Source: Erigeron canadensis (Eukaryota; Streptophyta; Magnoliopsida; Asterales; Asteraceae). Taken from it: a stretch of 64,000 nt of DNA. The notes under the pieces were generated by a model that worked only from the letters and a program-made list of their open reading frames with translations, was not told the DNA's origin and searched no databases. Positions 11,223 through 21,348 of this stretch are shown piece by piece; position 1 is the first letter of the stretch; every line of letters starts with the position of its first letter. The stretch spans positions 43,171,559-43,235,558 of the forward strand of contig NC_057765.1 in assembly GCF_010389155.1 (NCBI RefSeq), given 5' to 3'. The position numbers and the translations under genes are program-made.

Positions 11223-12140
11223 TCTCTAAATATATATAAAAGAGAAACCTTAATTCATAATTGGAGAAGTATGGACTCTTAGATGAATGTCAACTTTTAA
11301 TCAGAGCCATTAGATCAAATGATGATGTCATATACCTTATTTAACTTTATAGATTTAATTTTATTTTAATAAATTTAAATAACTATTATTTCCTTATTTA
11401 AGTTTGTAGACATTAATAAAAAAATGTTTTTAATAATATAATATGAAAACTAATATTTTTCTATTTTACATCATTTTTTATCTTTAATATTAATTTTATA
11501 TTTTAATTTTTTTAAATGTAATATGTTTTTATTGAATTATATTTTTCCATAAGATTTTTCCCGAATAAAATTTGTTTATAAGGATTTTTGTATAGGATAT
11601 TTATCATAGAACGTTTTTACTAAATCAATGTTTTGAAAACCGGACAGGTTGTCAAACCGGGCTTCTTAATAAAGAGCTAGAAAACAAATATGGAGCCTAT
11701 AATAAGCTACACAATTATATATCAAAAAAATAATTCTATGAAAATTGCGATGATATTATGCATAATTTTAACTTTAGATCAACACAACATGCGATATATA
11801 GCTTAATAATTAAATTGCTTAGGAATTTTAGTGTATAACTAAATTATTCAAGCAGAACGTTAAAGCACAAGTACAATCACAATGCAGACATATCCGGATG
11901 AATGAAAGACATCCAAAGAAACGAAAACCTTACTTAGTGAGACCTCTAATAGATGATAAATCCATTTTTCAACTGTCTGGTCACTGTTAACCGGAATCTA
12001 AATGACCACTAATGTAACTTTATGTTTTTTAGTGGTTTAATTCTTATCTGGTTAAATATTTATCAACTATTGATATTATAAAAAATTAACATGTCATTAA
12101 TTATATATGTTTCCCGCGTATTATGCAGGTAATAATCTAA
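11223..12140 (+). mobile_element. Putative non-autonomous Helitron
   Basis: The 5' end reads TCTCTAAATATATATAAAAG after an A, which looks like the usual plant Helitron start. The 3' end has an imperfect CCCGC...GCAGG hairpin followed by AATAATCTAA and then T. CTAA satisfies the CTRR rule. The inside is AT-rich and non-coding. The hairpin is degenerate, so this is only a moderate call. Confidence 0.4.
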
Positions 12141-12614
12141 TTAGTTTAAGAAAGAAAAATAAAATATAACACCATACAATAAGAATTGTAATAAGCTAAT
12201 CAATATTTTGTCTATTTAACTGTATATCATCTTTTTCCATCTATTACTCAGCACAATCTAAATTTCTAAACGACCACCATAACTCGCTCAAAGTTGCTAA
12301 AAAGAATTTTTTTTTAAAAATCGTCATAACATATTTGGTCCCGCCAGTGTGTGCAGGTATCCTGCTAGTACCACTAATTAATGAAGGTGAGCATACCTGA
12401 ATATGACCAAGATGATCACTTACTAAGGAGCTTCCAATAATCATTAACATATGACCAAGAAAGCAGCCTACATTCCTACAAAGAAAAGATGAGTTAGGAT
12501 TTGATAATCAAACACACCACGGTTAATTGCAGAAAATGATAAACCAAATACGTCAAAAAAGATAAAAGTATCGCGATAATGATAGATTAAGAAATAGATC
12601 AATCGATGTGATAA

Positions 12615-12942
12615 GAGTATATTACACGGATTGTCCCTGTGCTTCGTCGCTTTTTCAGTTATATAACTCTGAAAATTTAATCAAATTAGGCATCCTTATG
12701 GTTGTTCTTTTGTCCCAGTTACGTCCCTGTGGTTGGTTTTTATTCCCAAGTTCGTCCTTGTCCCTGTCATTTTGTCTCAAGCTTGTCCTTTTAATAAGAA
12801 AAATTTTTGTTTGTTAAAATGTGCAAAAAGACGTAATTGGGACAAAACAACAATCGGTGAGGATGCCTTTTGTAATTAAACTCTCAGAGAGATGAAAAGT
12901 AGAAAGGCGACAAAGCACAGGGACGATCCATGTAATTTACTC
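12615..12942. mobile_element. Mutator-like MITE with long terminal inverted repeats
   Basis: The two ends are long inverted repeats (start GAGTATATTACACGG, end the reverse complement of GAGTAAATTACATGG). The similarity extends about 100 bases inward. Flanking 9-bp target duplications are ATGTGATAA (12606-12614) and AAGTGATAA (12943-12951), one mismatch. Nine-base duplications and long inverted repeats fit Mutator. The interior has no transposase. Confidence 0.75.
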
Positions 12943-12951
12943 AAGTGATAA

Positions 12952-13354
12952 TGATGTTACTTTACGTAAGGAATGATATATGATTGTATTCTGTAATAGA
13001 TTGCAGGAATATATGAAAGTGTCACTTGTTTTTATATGATGTGGCATACCAAATGAGATGAAATTTTTTTTCACAATTTGTATATCTCACTTTCTCAACA
13101 ACGTTCATAGAGTTCTACTAACAATAGACAACAAAAAAAAAAAAAACAAGAAACACACGTAATACAAGCTGACCAGATCAAAATTTTAAACTATTTCAAA
13201 ACACATAAATGATGAATCAATTAGCTGTAAAAAAAAATTAGAGACAAACAAAGAGACGTGCAGCTGACCTCTTCAAGTGGTAAAGGCGAATAAGAATGTT
13301 AGTGCAGCTGACCTCAAAAAGTTGTAAAAGAGCATATATATATGCTAGTTTCCT
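12952..13354. other. 3' flank of the PPR gene
   Basis: Non-coding. A short direct repeat (GTGCAGCTGACCTC) occurs at about 13258 and 13302. The remainder is A-rich and would include the 3' UTR of the minus-strand PPR gene. Confidence 0.4.
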
Positions 13355-15817
13355 TCACTCCGTTGTCAAGTCAGTATCCAGAACATCCAGCATTTCGTAT
13401 ATTTCATCACTATGAGAGTGATTTTTGTGTCTCGACATGAAATAATCCATACGACCGCCATTATCAATCCAACTGTGCCCAGTTTCCTTCGCTATCCCTT
13501 TTTCATACATCTCTTTCGTCAGTCTATCAACAAATTTCCAATTTCCTTCTTCTGCATACATATTAGACAAGAGTACATTGTAGCCTGCATTCTTATTTCC
13601 AACACCCATTTCAACCAACTTACTGGCAACAACTTTCCCCAATTGAAATTCCCCATAGATTCTGCAATAACCCAAAAGTGACCCCCAAATTCTCAAATGA
13701 TTACCGTTCTCCCCCAACGTTTTAACAAAATTGTAAGCTTCTGACACCCTCCCAACTCTTCCTAACATATCTACAACACAACAGTAATGCTCAACTGAAG
13801 GAACAATCTTATACTCCACCTCCATTGACTCAAATAGCTGAAGCCCTTCATCTACCAACCCAGAATAACTACACGCACAAAGAATAGCAACTATTGTTAC
13901 AGAATCAGGCTCTATCCCGTGTTCTCTCATTGAAGTAAAGAGATGAAGAGATTTTTCAACCATCCCATGTTGCCCGTATCCCAATATCATATTCGTGTAT
14001 GTTACAGCATTTTTCTCATGAGAAAGAACAAACACATTTTCTGCGGATGAAATTCTACCCAATTTGGAGTATGTATCCACTAAAGCGGAATTTACAAAAA
14101 CATTATGATCTAAGTAACTTCTAATGGTAAATGCATGGAGTTGTTTAGCTAATCTTGAACTTCCCAACATACTGCAGCCTGGAAGGATTGATGCTATCGT
14201 GACAGCATTTGGTGGAATATTGTGACCAACCATCTGCCTGAAAACATTAAAAGCTTCCTCGATTAATCCACTTTGAGAGTTCCCAGCAATCATTGAGTTC
14301 CATGTTGCTTGATCTAGATCCTTTGAGCAAGTTCTCTCAAAGAGATCTTGGGCCACTTTTATCAGACCAGACTTCGCATACATGTCAATCAGATAACTTT
14401 CCACGCCCTCAAACTGAATATTATGCCTAAGAAGATACCCATGGGCTTGTTTTCCAATTTCTTGGTTTCTAAGATTGGAAGCTGCAGATAGCACAGCAGA
14501 TATTGTGACGTCATCAATGATAAACCTTTGTTTTTGCATATCAGACACTAGCAGAAGGCTTTCATCATTCATCCCGTTCTGTACCAAAGATGAAATCATA
14601 GTGTTCCAGGAAACACTATCTCTTTCATTCATACTTTTGAAAACTTTCAAGCTTTCTTGAATCGAATTACACCTGGAATACATGACTACAAGTGTGTTCA
14701 TCACGATAACAGGTAAAACCGACACACTCTTTATGATATAAGCATGTATTTGATTTGCAAGGTCCAGCTGCTGCAACTGTGACACTGCTGTTAAAACCGA
14801 TGTCAAAGTCACACTATCAATGGCAACATCATCTGCCGCCTGTAGAGCTTGAATAAAAAGATCAAGTGCTTCTAGGGGCATTTTGTTCTGGACATAACCA
14901 CCAATCATAGTGTTCCAAATCTCTATATTCCTCTCTAAACTATTATCAAATATCTTCCTAGCAGATTCAAGGGACCCAAGTTCAGAAAACATGGAAATAG
15001 CAGAGCTTGTAGCAAACACATCAGTTGAATACTCATCACCCAACTTAACAAGCAACCCGTAAACAGCATCACCAATCCTAGACTCGCCCATTGCCGCTAC
15101 AGCAGGAAACACGTTAACAAAACTTACAGGCGTCGGTTTAACTCCAGACTTAATCATTTTTACAAAATGGCTAACAGCTTCTGCAAAAACTCCCACCTTC
15201 ACATACCAAGAAACCAAAATATTCCAAGAAATGACATTTCTTTTCGGCATTGAATCAAACACCCTTTTTACACCATCATACATACAACTAGCATACATAT
15301 TCAATAAAGAATTACAAACTATCCTACTAGGATACATATCCGACCGTAAAACATGACAATGAACCGCTTTACCAATCCTAAGACTCCTAGTTTCTGCACA
15401 GGCTTTAAGAACCGAAGAGTAAGTATACGAATCACACAAAAAGGACTTACATTTCATTTGAGAGTACAACAATATAGCTTCATGAGCCATACCATTACAA
15501 ATTAACCCAATAATAATAGCATTCCAAACAACTGTAGTTGGTTTAGGAATTTCATCAAACAGTTGGCGGGCAAGATGGGGTTGGCCTTCTCGGCATAATT
15601 GGCTAAGACGGTATCGAATTGTTCGAGGTTTTGGATGTGGGTATGACTGATCTTTGGTCCATTGGATATTTGGTGAAGGTATGTTGGATGGTGAAGACAG
15701 TGGTAATGAAGAAACATAGAGGGTTTGATGATTTTGAGATGAATAAGAGTTGATGGAAGTGGGAAGTGGGAATTGAGATGATGATGATGATGATGACATT
15801 GTAAGGAGTGTAATCAT
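13355..15817 (-). CDS. AEF1: PLS-class pentatricopeptide repeat protein, At3g22150/AEF1-like
   Basis: Intronless 820-residue PPR protein, the same length as Arabidopsis At3g22150 as I remember it. Matching landmarks are ARQLFD.IPKPTTV, SYTYSS.LKACAET and YTNMILGYGQHGM. A Ser/Pro-rich N-terminus, probably an organelle transit peptide, is followed by tandem P, L and S repeats (about residues 70-690). It ends in an E/E+ type tail (from about 700, with LLSNMYAEEGNW) without a DYW domain. Such proteins bind specific RNA sites in chloroplasts or mitochondria; At3g22150 (AEF1, rice MPR25) is known for C-to-U editing of organelle transcripts. The start could be codon 1 or Met7 (MSSSS). Being intronless is usual for this family. 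The orthology call rests on recall of the protein, not a search. Confidence 0.9.
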   Translation of the reverse strand: MITLLTMSSSSSSSQFPLPTSINSYSSQNHQTLYVSSLPLSSPSNIPSPNIQWTKDQSYPHPKPRTIRYRLSQLCREGQPHLARQLFDEIPKPTTVVWNAIIIGLICNGMAHEAILLYSQMKCKSFLCDSYTYSSVLKACAETRSLRIGKAVHCHVLRSDMYPSRIVCNSLLNMYASCMYDGVKRVFDSMPKRNVISWNILVSWYVKVGVFAEAVSHFVKMIKSGVKPTPVSFVNVFPAVAAMGESRIGDAVYGLLVKLGDEYSTDVFATSSAISMFSELGSLESARKIFDNSLERNIEIWNTMIGGYVQNKMPLEALDLFIQALQAADDVAIDSVTLTSVLTAVSQLQQLDLANQIHAYIIKSVSVLPVIVMNTLVVMYSRCNSIQESLKVFKSMNERDSVSWNTMISSLVQNGMNDESLLLVSDMQKQRFIIDDVTISAVLSAASNLRNQEIGKQAHGYLLRHNIQFEGVESYLIDMYAKSGLIKVAQDLFERTCSKDLDQATWNSMIAGNSQSGLIEEAFNVFRQMVGHNIPPNAVTIASILPGCSMLGSSRLAKQLHAFTIRSYLDHNVFVNSALVDTYSKLGRISSAENVFVLSHEKNAVTYTNMILGYGQHGMVEKSLHLFTSMREHGIEPDSVTIVAILCACSYSGLVDEGLQLFESMEVEYKIVPSVEHYCCVVDMLGRVGRVSEAYNFVKTLGENGNHLRIWGSLLGYCRIYGEFQLGKVVASKLVEMGVGNKNAGYNVLLSNMYAEEGNWKFVDRLTKEMYEKGIAKETGHSWIDNGGRMDYFMSRHKNHSHSDEIYEMLDVLDTDLTTE

Positions 15818-15875
15818 ACACAGAGAAGGATTTGTAAGGTTTGCTACTTACAGTCATGTACAGAGATAAAAAGCT

Positions 15876-16045
15876 ACTCCGGAGGTCGATGTGTAGATAG
15901 CCTTACCCTACCAAAGGTAGAGAGGTTGCTTTCAGGTTCTACCATAGGTAGAAAAGGACCTCCAGCCTTGCTGGACATGAGGATCGAACCCATGATCTCT
16001 GTTTCTAGAAACATGAGCTCCAACCACTGATGCAACCCAGTTGAT
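15876..16045 (-). mobile_element. tRNA-derived SINE (Au-like)
   Basis: On the minus strand a pol III A-box-like segment (TTGCATCAGTGGTTGG, 16020-16038) is followed by a B box (GGGTTCGATCC, 15981-15991). Then comes the body ending GGTAGGGTAAGGCTATCTAC, typical of plant Au-type SINEs. It lies about 60 bases upstream of the PPR start codon, so it may sit in or next to that gene's promoter. A related plus-strand copy is at 52056-52270. Confidence 0.65.
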
Positions 16046-16189
16046 TTTAAAATATAAAACAGACGTTCATCAGAATTTGAGGGCATTTTTGTCAATATCA
16101 TATTAGCTTGCTTGACCACTCTTTAACTTTTGATAGCTTTTTTTTTCCGAACATTCAGTCGGTATTCGACATCAGAAAACTTCACCATA

Positions 16190-16350
16190 TAATGATGAAG
16201 CTTTGCACATACCCTAGACAACGAGATGTTGACCATGGGCCATTACAAGTATTAGGAGGAAAAAACCGCAAGACTTGTTATCCTTAAAGATCGAACTCAA
16301 GACCTTGGATGAAACCTAAGATACCCTTGATCAGTTGGACCAGTGATCTT
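16190..16350 (-). mobile_element. Possible tRNA-derived SINE fragment
   Basis: Read on the minus strand, a segment resembling an A box (TGGTCCAACTGATCAAGG) precedes a B-box-like GAGTTCGATCT at about 16289-16299. The body ends in a pyrimidine-rich stretch. The match to pol III boxes is imperfect. Confidence 0.35.
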
Positions 16351-17035
16351 TGGCTTTTGCTAGCCATATGGGTGTCTTGGATTTATTGCTATTTAATGAA
16401 AGTTTTATTTACCGTTAAAATAAAGAAAAACAAAAAACCAACTTTTGATAATCTCTATCATTTTTGTTTTTCATATATACAATCAAACGTGATTCATATT
16501 ATTCTATACTATAACATTTTGAAACACATTTAGTGATATCATTACTTTAACATTCCTTCCTAAATTGGCAGGAAAAAATAGGTTAGGGAGTACCAAAAAG
16601 AATGAACATTAGATATTTTAAGAATGATTTCTCTTTCTTACATAAATTTTAAATGTTTGGATTTTTCTTCGATCAAGTTATCCGAATAATACATTTATTT
16701 AACATGACGTATGCAAACCGGCTTATTTAACATGACATATTTGGTCAATGTCAAATTGTCAATATTAGTTTGATATCCCTGAATCAAATGTTTGTCAATA
16801 ACCAAATGATAGTTTTCTACCCAAAAATAATCTATTAAAAAAATGTTTTGGGTTTGGGTAACAAGTGCCAGATCATTTCATACTAAAAAGTTAACATATA
16901 TAGTTAACCCATTCTAAAGTAAACAGATAATTAGGTTCCGATTTTCAACATTAACATACATATTGTCAGCCCAATCACGATCCATTTGACCAATTTAGCT
17001 ATACAAGTCCAACATGTTGATATGTTACTTTCCAG
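16351..17035. other. Intergenic, nothing recognised
   Basis: AT-rich, no gene or clear repeat. Confidence 0.4.
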
Positions 17036-17269
17036 TAGACGTGCCCAAAATTCAGTTCCTGGAGGAACCGGTTCCTAGCCAACGTTCAACCAAATTTTTC
17101 CGGTTTTTCTTAAACAAGAACCAGTTCCGAACCGCTTTGGAACTGATTTTAGGATCCAAAAGTGGAATCGGTCCCAAACTGATCGGTTCTTGAGGAATCG
17201 GTTTTTTTGGTTCCAGTTCTCTGTTTATCAGAACCGGTTTTTTTGGAACCTGTTTTTTGCCCATGTCTA
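17036..17269. mobile_element. Small hAT-type MITE
   Basis: The ends are inverted (TAGACGTGCCCAA and the reverse complement of TAGACATGGGCAA). They are flanked by 8-bp duplications CTTTCCAG (17028-17035) and CTTTCTAG (17270-17277), one mismatch. The interior is a run of GGAACCGGTT-like words in both orientations. An 8-bp target duplication and short inverted ends fit hAT. No coding capacity. Confidence 0.7.
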
Positions 17270-17466
17270 CTTTCTAGTGAAACTAATTGGATGCTTTTAT
17301 TCCAAAATCATCAATAGAAGTTTTCAAAACTGTCCAGAATCTGTTATATATGGTTGGGATTTAAGGAAATATAAGATAAAAAAAATAATATTATTTAAAG
17401 TGTCATATACATTTTTTTTTTCAAAGGTGAACTTCGCTTGAAACTTCATGTCGCGATTCGATGGTG

Positions 17467-17640
17467 AGAGGTTCAACATACGTTGTCTTAACTGTGTTCA
17501 CCCTAAAGAGCTCCCTCAAAGTAGAATTGTCGATGTCAAATACCCGATGGGTAAAAACCCTCTACTAATTCGTTTGAAGGCATGACGATTAATAGGGGTA
17601 AAACATGTCTTTCAAACTTGAACCTGAGAATACCCAAAAA
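17467..17640 (-). mobile_element. SINE-family fragment related to 24842-25104
   Basis: It shares TACGTTGTCTTAAC, CCCTCTACTAA...GAAGGCATGAC and the GGGGTAAAAC region with the repeat at 24842. The tRNA-like head seen in that copy is not clear here, so this is probably a truncated copy. Confidence 0.5.
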
Positions 17641-18746
17641 AGACTTCTTATGTCTACCTCAAAACTTAACACAAAATTTCTTGAACGAGGGAATGTTCTT
17701 TTAATTATTAAGCTAAAACTGAAGTACATAAAAGTGTCAAATGATACAAAATTAATGTTTTGGTATGAGACACATGCATGGACAACATTAGTCCATTACT
17801 AAGCAAAGGCTTAAAGTACCATAATTGTGAAGATATATGAAGTTTAAGAAGTAACACATATAGTAGTTAATCAAACATGGCTAGAATGTCATATATTAAT
17901 TTTGAATTGAATAATTTGCATCAAGACCTAAAAAGAAGCTCACACTTTATTATTATATTCTGATACTAATATATTATGAAGTTAAGTTGGTGTGGTAAAT
18001 TATTAAAGAGCGGTAGTTAATAATTTGCATAGGCTTTTTTTTTTTATGATACTGTCGCATAACTTGGTGAATCATCTACTTTTCTTTCCATGCTCATGTA
18101 ATTTTAATGTTCATATAAAGAATCATTGTTATTTTCTTTTATTATTTCTCTTGGAACGAGTTGAATCTAATAAAAATGGCCAAAGGCTTATAGAAAATTT
18201 TCTGTAAGTACGTAAATTAGTATATATACATATACTGATCTTAATAATATACATAAAGTTGTGTAGTAACTTATTACTTGACCCGTTTTGGTTATTGTTT
18301 ATCATGGGTTGCTTTATACAGTTATACAATATGTATGTTAAATCCTTATAAAATATGATGATCTAGAAACGATAACTTCAGTGTCCCTTTGTGTGTATAA
18401 AATAGATGTAAATAATCGTGACAGCTTGATTATGTTAATCACGTAAACATGGTCTTAGTATTCATGCTTAGTTGATCAATAAATCATATGAATTAAATTT
18501 TGAAACATTTGATTATTTGATCAAATGTTTAAAAGTATAACTTTTGGGAGAAAACGTACAAGTCATTAGAATTAGAGTAAAACTATATTTTTGGTGATGT
18601 TTTGTTCATAGATATACAACCATAATCATCCATTCCATGTGCATTCTTTTGTGAACCATCGGCTAAACCTTTGATCAAGTGTTTGGTACCATCATTTTTA
18701 CATGGGCTTGAATTTTGGGAGCATCTTTTCAAGGCTTAATTTACAC
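17641..18746. other. Intergenic region upstream of the proline-rich protein gene
   Basis: AT-rich, with no supported gene. Its right end is the promoter region of the gene starting at 18807. Confidence 0.4.
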
Positions 18747-18753
18747 TATAAAT
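18747..18753 (+). promoter_or_regulatory. TATA box of the proline-rich protein gene
   Basis: TATAAAT 60 bases upstream of the chosen ATG. An in-frame ATG at 18702 lies upstream of this box and so is unlikely to be transcribed. This supports the start at 18807. Confidence 0.55.
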
Positions 18754-18806
18754 TCCGACCTTTAGAAGCAAGTCTATTCACCAAACTAACAAACAAGCAA
18801 ACAACA

Positions 18807-19781
18807 ATGGCATTCATACACTTATTAGTGTTACTTCTAAGTGTAGCTATAACATCGTCCACCCTTTCCTTGGCTAACCCTTTGCCATCAATCTATCGCC
18901 GACCGCTACCATATCGCCTTCCGTGGAGATCCCCGGTATTTCCATTTGTGACAATGACACCACCGCCCAATCCAGTCGGATCCTCGCCACCAACTAGACG
19001 TAGTGGCATTAGGCCACCGGTGCAATCACAATCACCACCCCCACACTTTGGGGTTCGTTCACCACCATCACGTGTTGGGGCATATTCACCACCACCAAGA
19101 CCCATTCACACGACACCACCTAGTAACAACCAACCACCATCGTCGCACTCTGGGGTTCATCCACCACCACCAAGACCTGTTCACAGGACACCACCTACCA
19201 ACAACCAGCCACCAGCACATCCCATCAACACGCCACCTCCAGCCCGTAACAATATTCCACCACCATCAACTAACGACAACCAACCGCCAATTGAAGACCA
19301 ACCACCTATGGTGGACCCAATCAACGACCCACCTACTAATGACCAACCACCTCAAACACCAATCAACGATCAACCACCCTATGATTACCAATCACCAGAA
19401 ACTCCTATCGACATGCCATCCCCCATTGAACAACCACCATACTCTGACCCTATCGACGATCCACCTACCGATTATAATCAACCACCAAACGACGATCAAT
19501 CACCCCAAACTCCAAGTGACATGCCCCCATCTGATGAAGATCAACCACCACAATTTGATATGCCCCCAATCGATGATGATCAACCACCACAAACTCCAGT
19601 CTACATGCCACCGCCTTTTGACGACCAACCACCCGAATATCCAGGCTTTATGCCACCAACAACTAGACCACTTAGACCAATGCCTCGTGGTCGGATACCT
19701 TATGTACCTGGCACTCGTTACCCACGTTTCCCTCCACGCGGGATGTTTCCACCAGCTGATGACACCAATGGTCGTCACTAA
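18807..19781 (+). CDS. Secreted proline-rich (cell-wall) protein
   Basis: 324 residues, intronless. It starts with a typical signal peptide (MAFIHLLVLLLSVAITSSTL, cleavage likely near residue 24). Almost all the rest is proline-rich, first with PPP, SPPP and RPVHRTPP motifs, then with acidic units of the NDQPPQTP, DDQPPQTP and DMPP type. The last 40 residues are basic (RPLRPMPRGR). Secreted Pro-rich proteins of this kind usually join the wall matrix after prolyl hydroxylation. Classic SPPPP extensin runs with Tyr crosslinks are scarce, so 'proline-rich protein' is safer than 'extensin'. The mix of acidic and basic Pro-rich blocks is notable. It has no paralogue in the window. A longer in-frame start at 18702 is rejected because of the TATA position and the signal peptide. 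Confidence 0.85.
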   Translation: MAFIHLLVLLLSVAITSSTLSLANPLPSIYRRPLPYRLPWRSPVFPFVTMTPPPNPVGSSPPTRRSGIRPPVQSQSPPPHFGVRSPPSRVGAYSPPPRPIHTTPPSNNQPPSSHSGVHPPPPRPVHRTPPTNNQPPAHPINTPPPARNNIPPPSTNDNQPPIEDQPPMVDPINDPPTNDQPPQTPINDQPPYDYQSPETPIDMPSPIEQPPYSDPIDDPPTDYNQPPNDDQSPQTPSDMPPSDEDQPPQFDMPPIDDDQPPQTPVYMPPPFDDQPPEYPGFMPPTTRPLRPMPRGRIPYVPGTRYPRFPPRGMFPPADDTNGRH

Positions 19782-20617
19782 TCTGATGATGAACTATGTC
19801 GCTAAAAGTATTTGCACGTTTTTTTTTTCTTCAAATAATTCTTTATGTGCAAATAAGAATTACTCCTACTATATATATATTCCTAGCATTAATTGATAGG
19901 TCTTGTTTCCAATTACTCATTACTAGCATATGTATTAACTTTGTCTTGTAAGGTTCAACCTGATTTCTGTATTCGGTGAGTGATCATTAATATATATTTA
20001 ATCAACATGATTATTTCTTTAATTCTTCTTCATGTATAGTCATAATTCTTTAAAAACAACCATAACTTTCAGCGAAAAACAACATGTAAACTAACATATA
20101 ATTTTGCTCCACTAACAATTTGAAATTGCCAAAAGTTAAACTTGCACTGTTTCGTCAAAAACAACATCAATTTTGCACTTGAAACAACATAATTGAATAA
20201 ACTACAAAAATACGAGCAGTAAAGGAAATAAAAATGTAAGGAGCAAAATATGACCAAAAACAATGATTTTTTCATTAAACCACGATAAAAAAAAAGTTAC
20301 AAACTACAATTTTCTTTTACAAATACCCACAATTCAGACAGTTATGTTCTAGTACATAGTAATAACAACTAGATATCTTTAACAAAAAGAAAAGGAGTTA
20401 ATGTTTATATATTTTAGATTTATATTCAATGCATGTGTGTATAAAGTATCCAATATCCCAAACAGATTAAAATTTGGTTATGGCAAATTGGAGGGGAACC
20501 ATCAAACACTCCGAAGGGGGAAAACTATGTGTAATCGTGCATGTCAGGCTGTCAGTGTGTGAAGATGTGAATTGGAAACCAAAATTAAGAATGGTGTGAT
20601 ACTGTAATTTATAAATT
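19782..20617. other. Intergenic, 3' flank of the proline-rich gene
   Basis: AT-rich, includes the likely 3' UTR. No gene seen. Confidence 0.4.
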
Positions 20618-20895
20618 GTGGGTTGTGGGCTTGGCCGCTTGGGGCTTATTCTTTTGGGTTGGTCTAATACAAAAATAATCGAAAAACATCGCTTTAGGCT
20701 TTTTATGAGGGTGGGCCTCCCCTCCCGGTTACAGGTTCCATCCGCTAATGTATCGAGAGTGGGAAAGCTACATATTGTGAAAACAAAAGTTTATGATGGT
20801 GTTTGGTTTGCTTGTTCGTGTGGCAACTTTCAAACCAATGGTATGTTATATATGTAGCCATGTAGGCATTATACCTTTTACTACTTAACCTCTTA
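20618..20895 (+). pseudogene. Fragment with a SWIM zinc finger (FAR1/MULE-transposase type)
   Basis: The frame reads VKTKVYDGVWFACSCGNFQT and then NGMLYM, a stop, and PCRHYTF. The CxC...C.H arrangement is the SWIM zinc finger found in FHY3/FAR1 proteins and in the Mutator-type transposases they derive from. A stop codon interrupts the finger just before its second metal-binding pair. Only the finger region is recognisable, with no transposase core nearby. It is a relic of a MULE or FAR1-like gene. Confidence 0.6.
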
Positions 20896-21343
20896 TGGTC
20901 TATTCCTACAAGTGATTTTCTATTATGTGCCCTAAGAACATTATATAAATTAATTTATCTCCTTTAATTTCCTTATGTAATACATAATTAATACTACCAA
21001 TCTATTCTGTTATATTTTCGTTCCCATGTCACCCTTTCCTAATTTAGTCATTCTTTATGCACGCCAATATGTAATATCTCAGTATTCTAGTTCACTCTTC
21101 TTGATTTAGCTGATCTTCATATTGTAATTTACTTTTCAATACAAATATAAGGTAGACAAATGATGTTACTTTTTTTCCAGTTAAATGTAACAAGATCATA
21201 TAGTAGGCCAATAAGGCAATAACATCTCAATAATAACATTCTAATTACTTGTCCCCATTGATGAAACATTAAAAATTAAAGTTTTAAATTAAAATAAACA
21301 ACTAACAAATTATAAAAAAAAATCTTTGATTCTTTTCGCCATT
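20896..21343. other. Intergenic, nothing recognised
   Basis: AT-rich, no gene or clear repeat. Confidence 0.4.
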
Positions 21344-21348
21344 TTTAT

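Noticed and set aside
19003..19896. 297-codon plus-strand frame rich in His/Thr overlapping the proline-rich gene
   Set aside because: It is the +1 frame of the CCA/CAC-rich repeats. The main frame has a signal peptide, an upstream TATA box and regular repeats.
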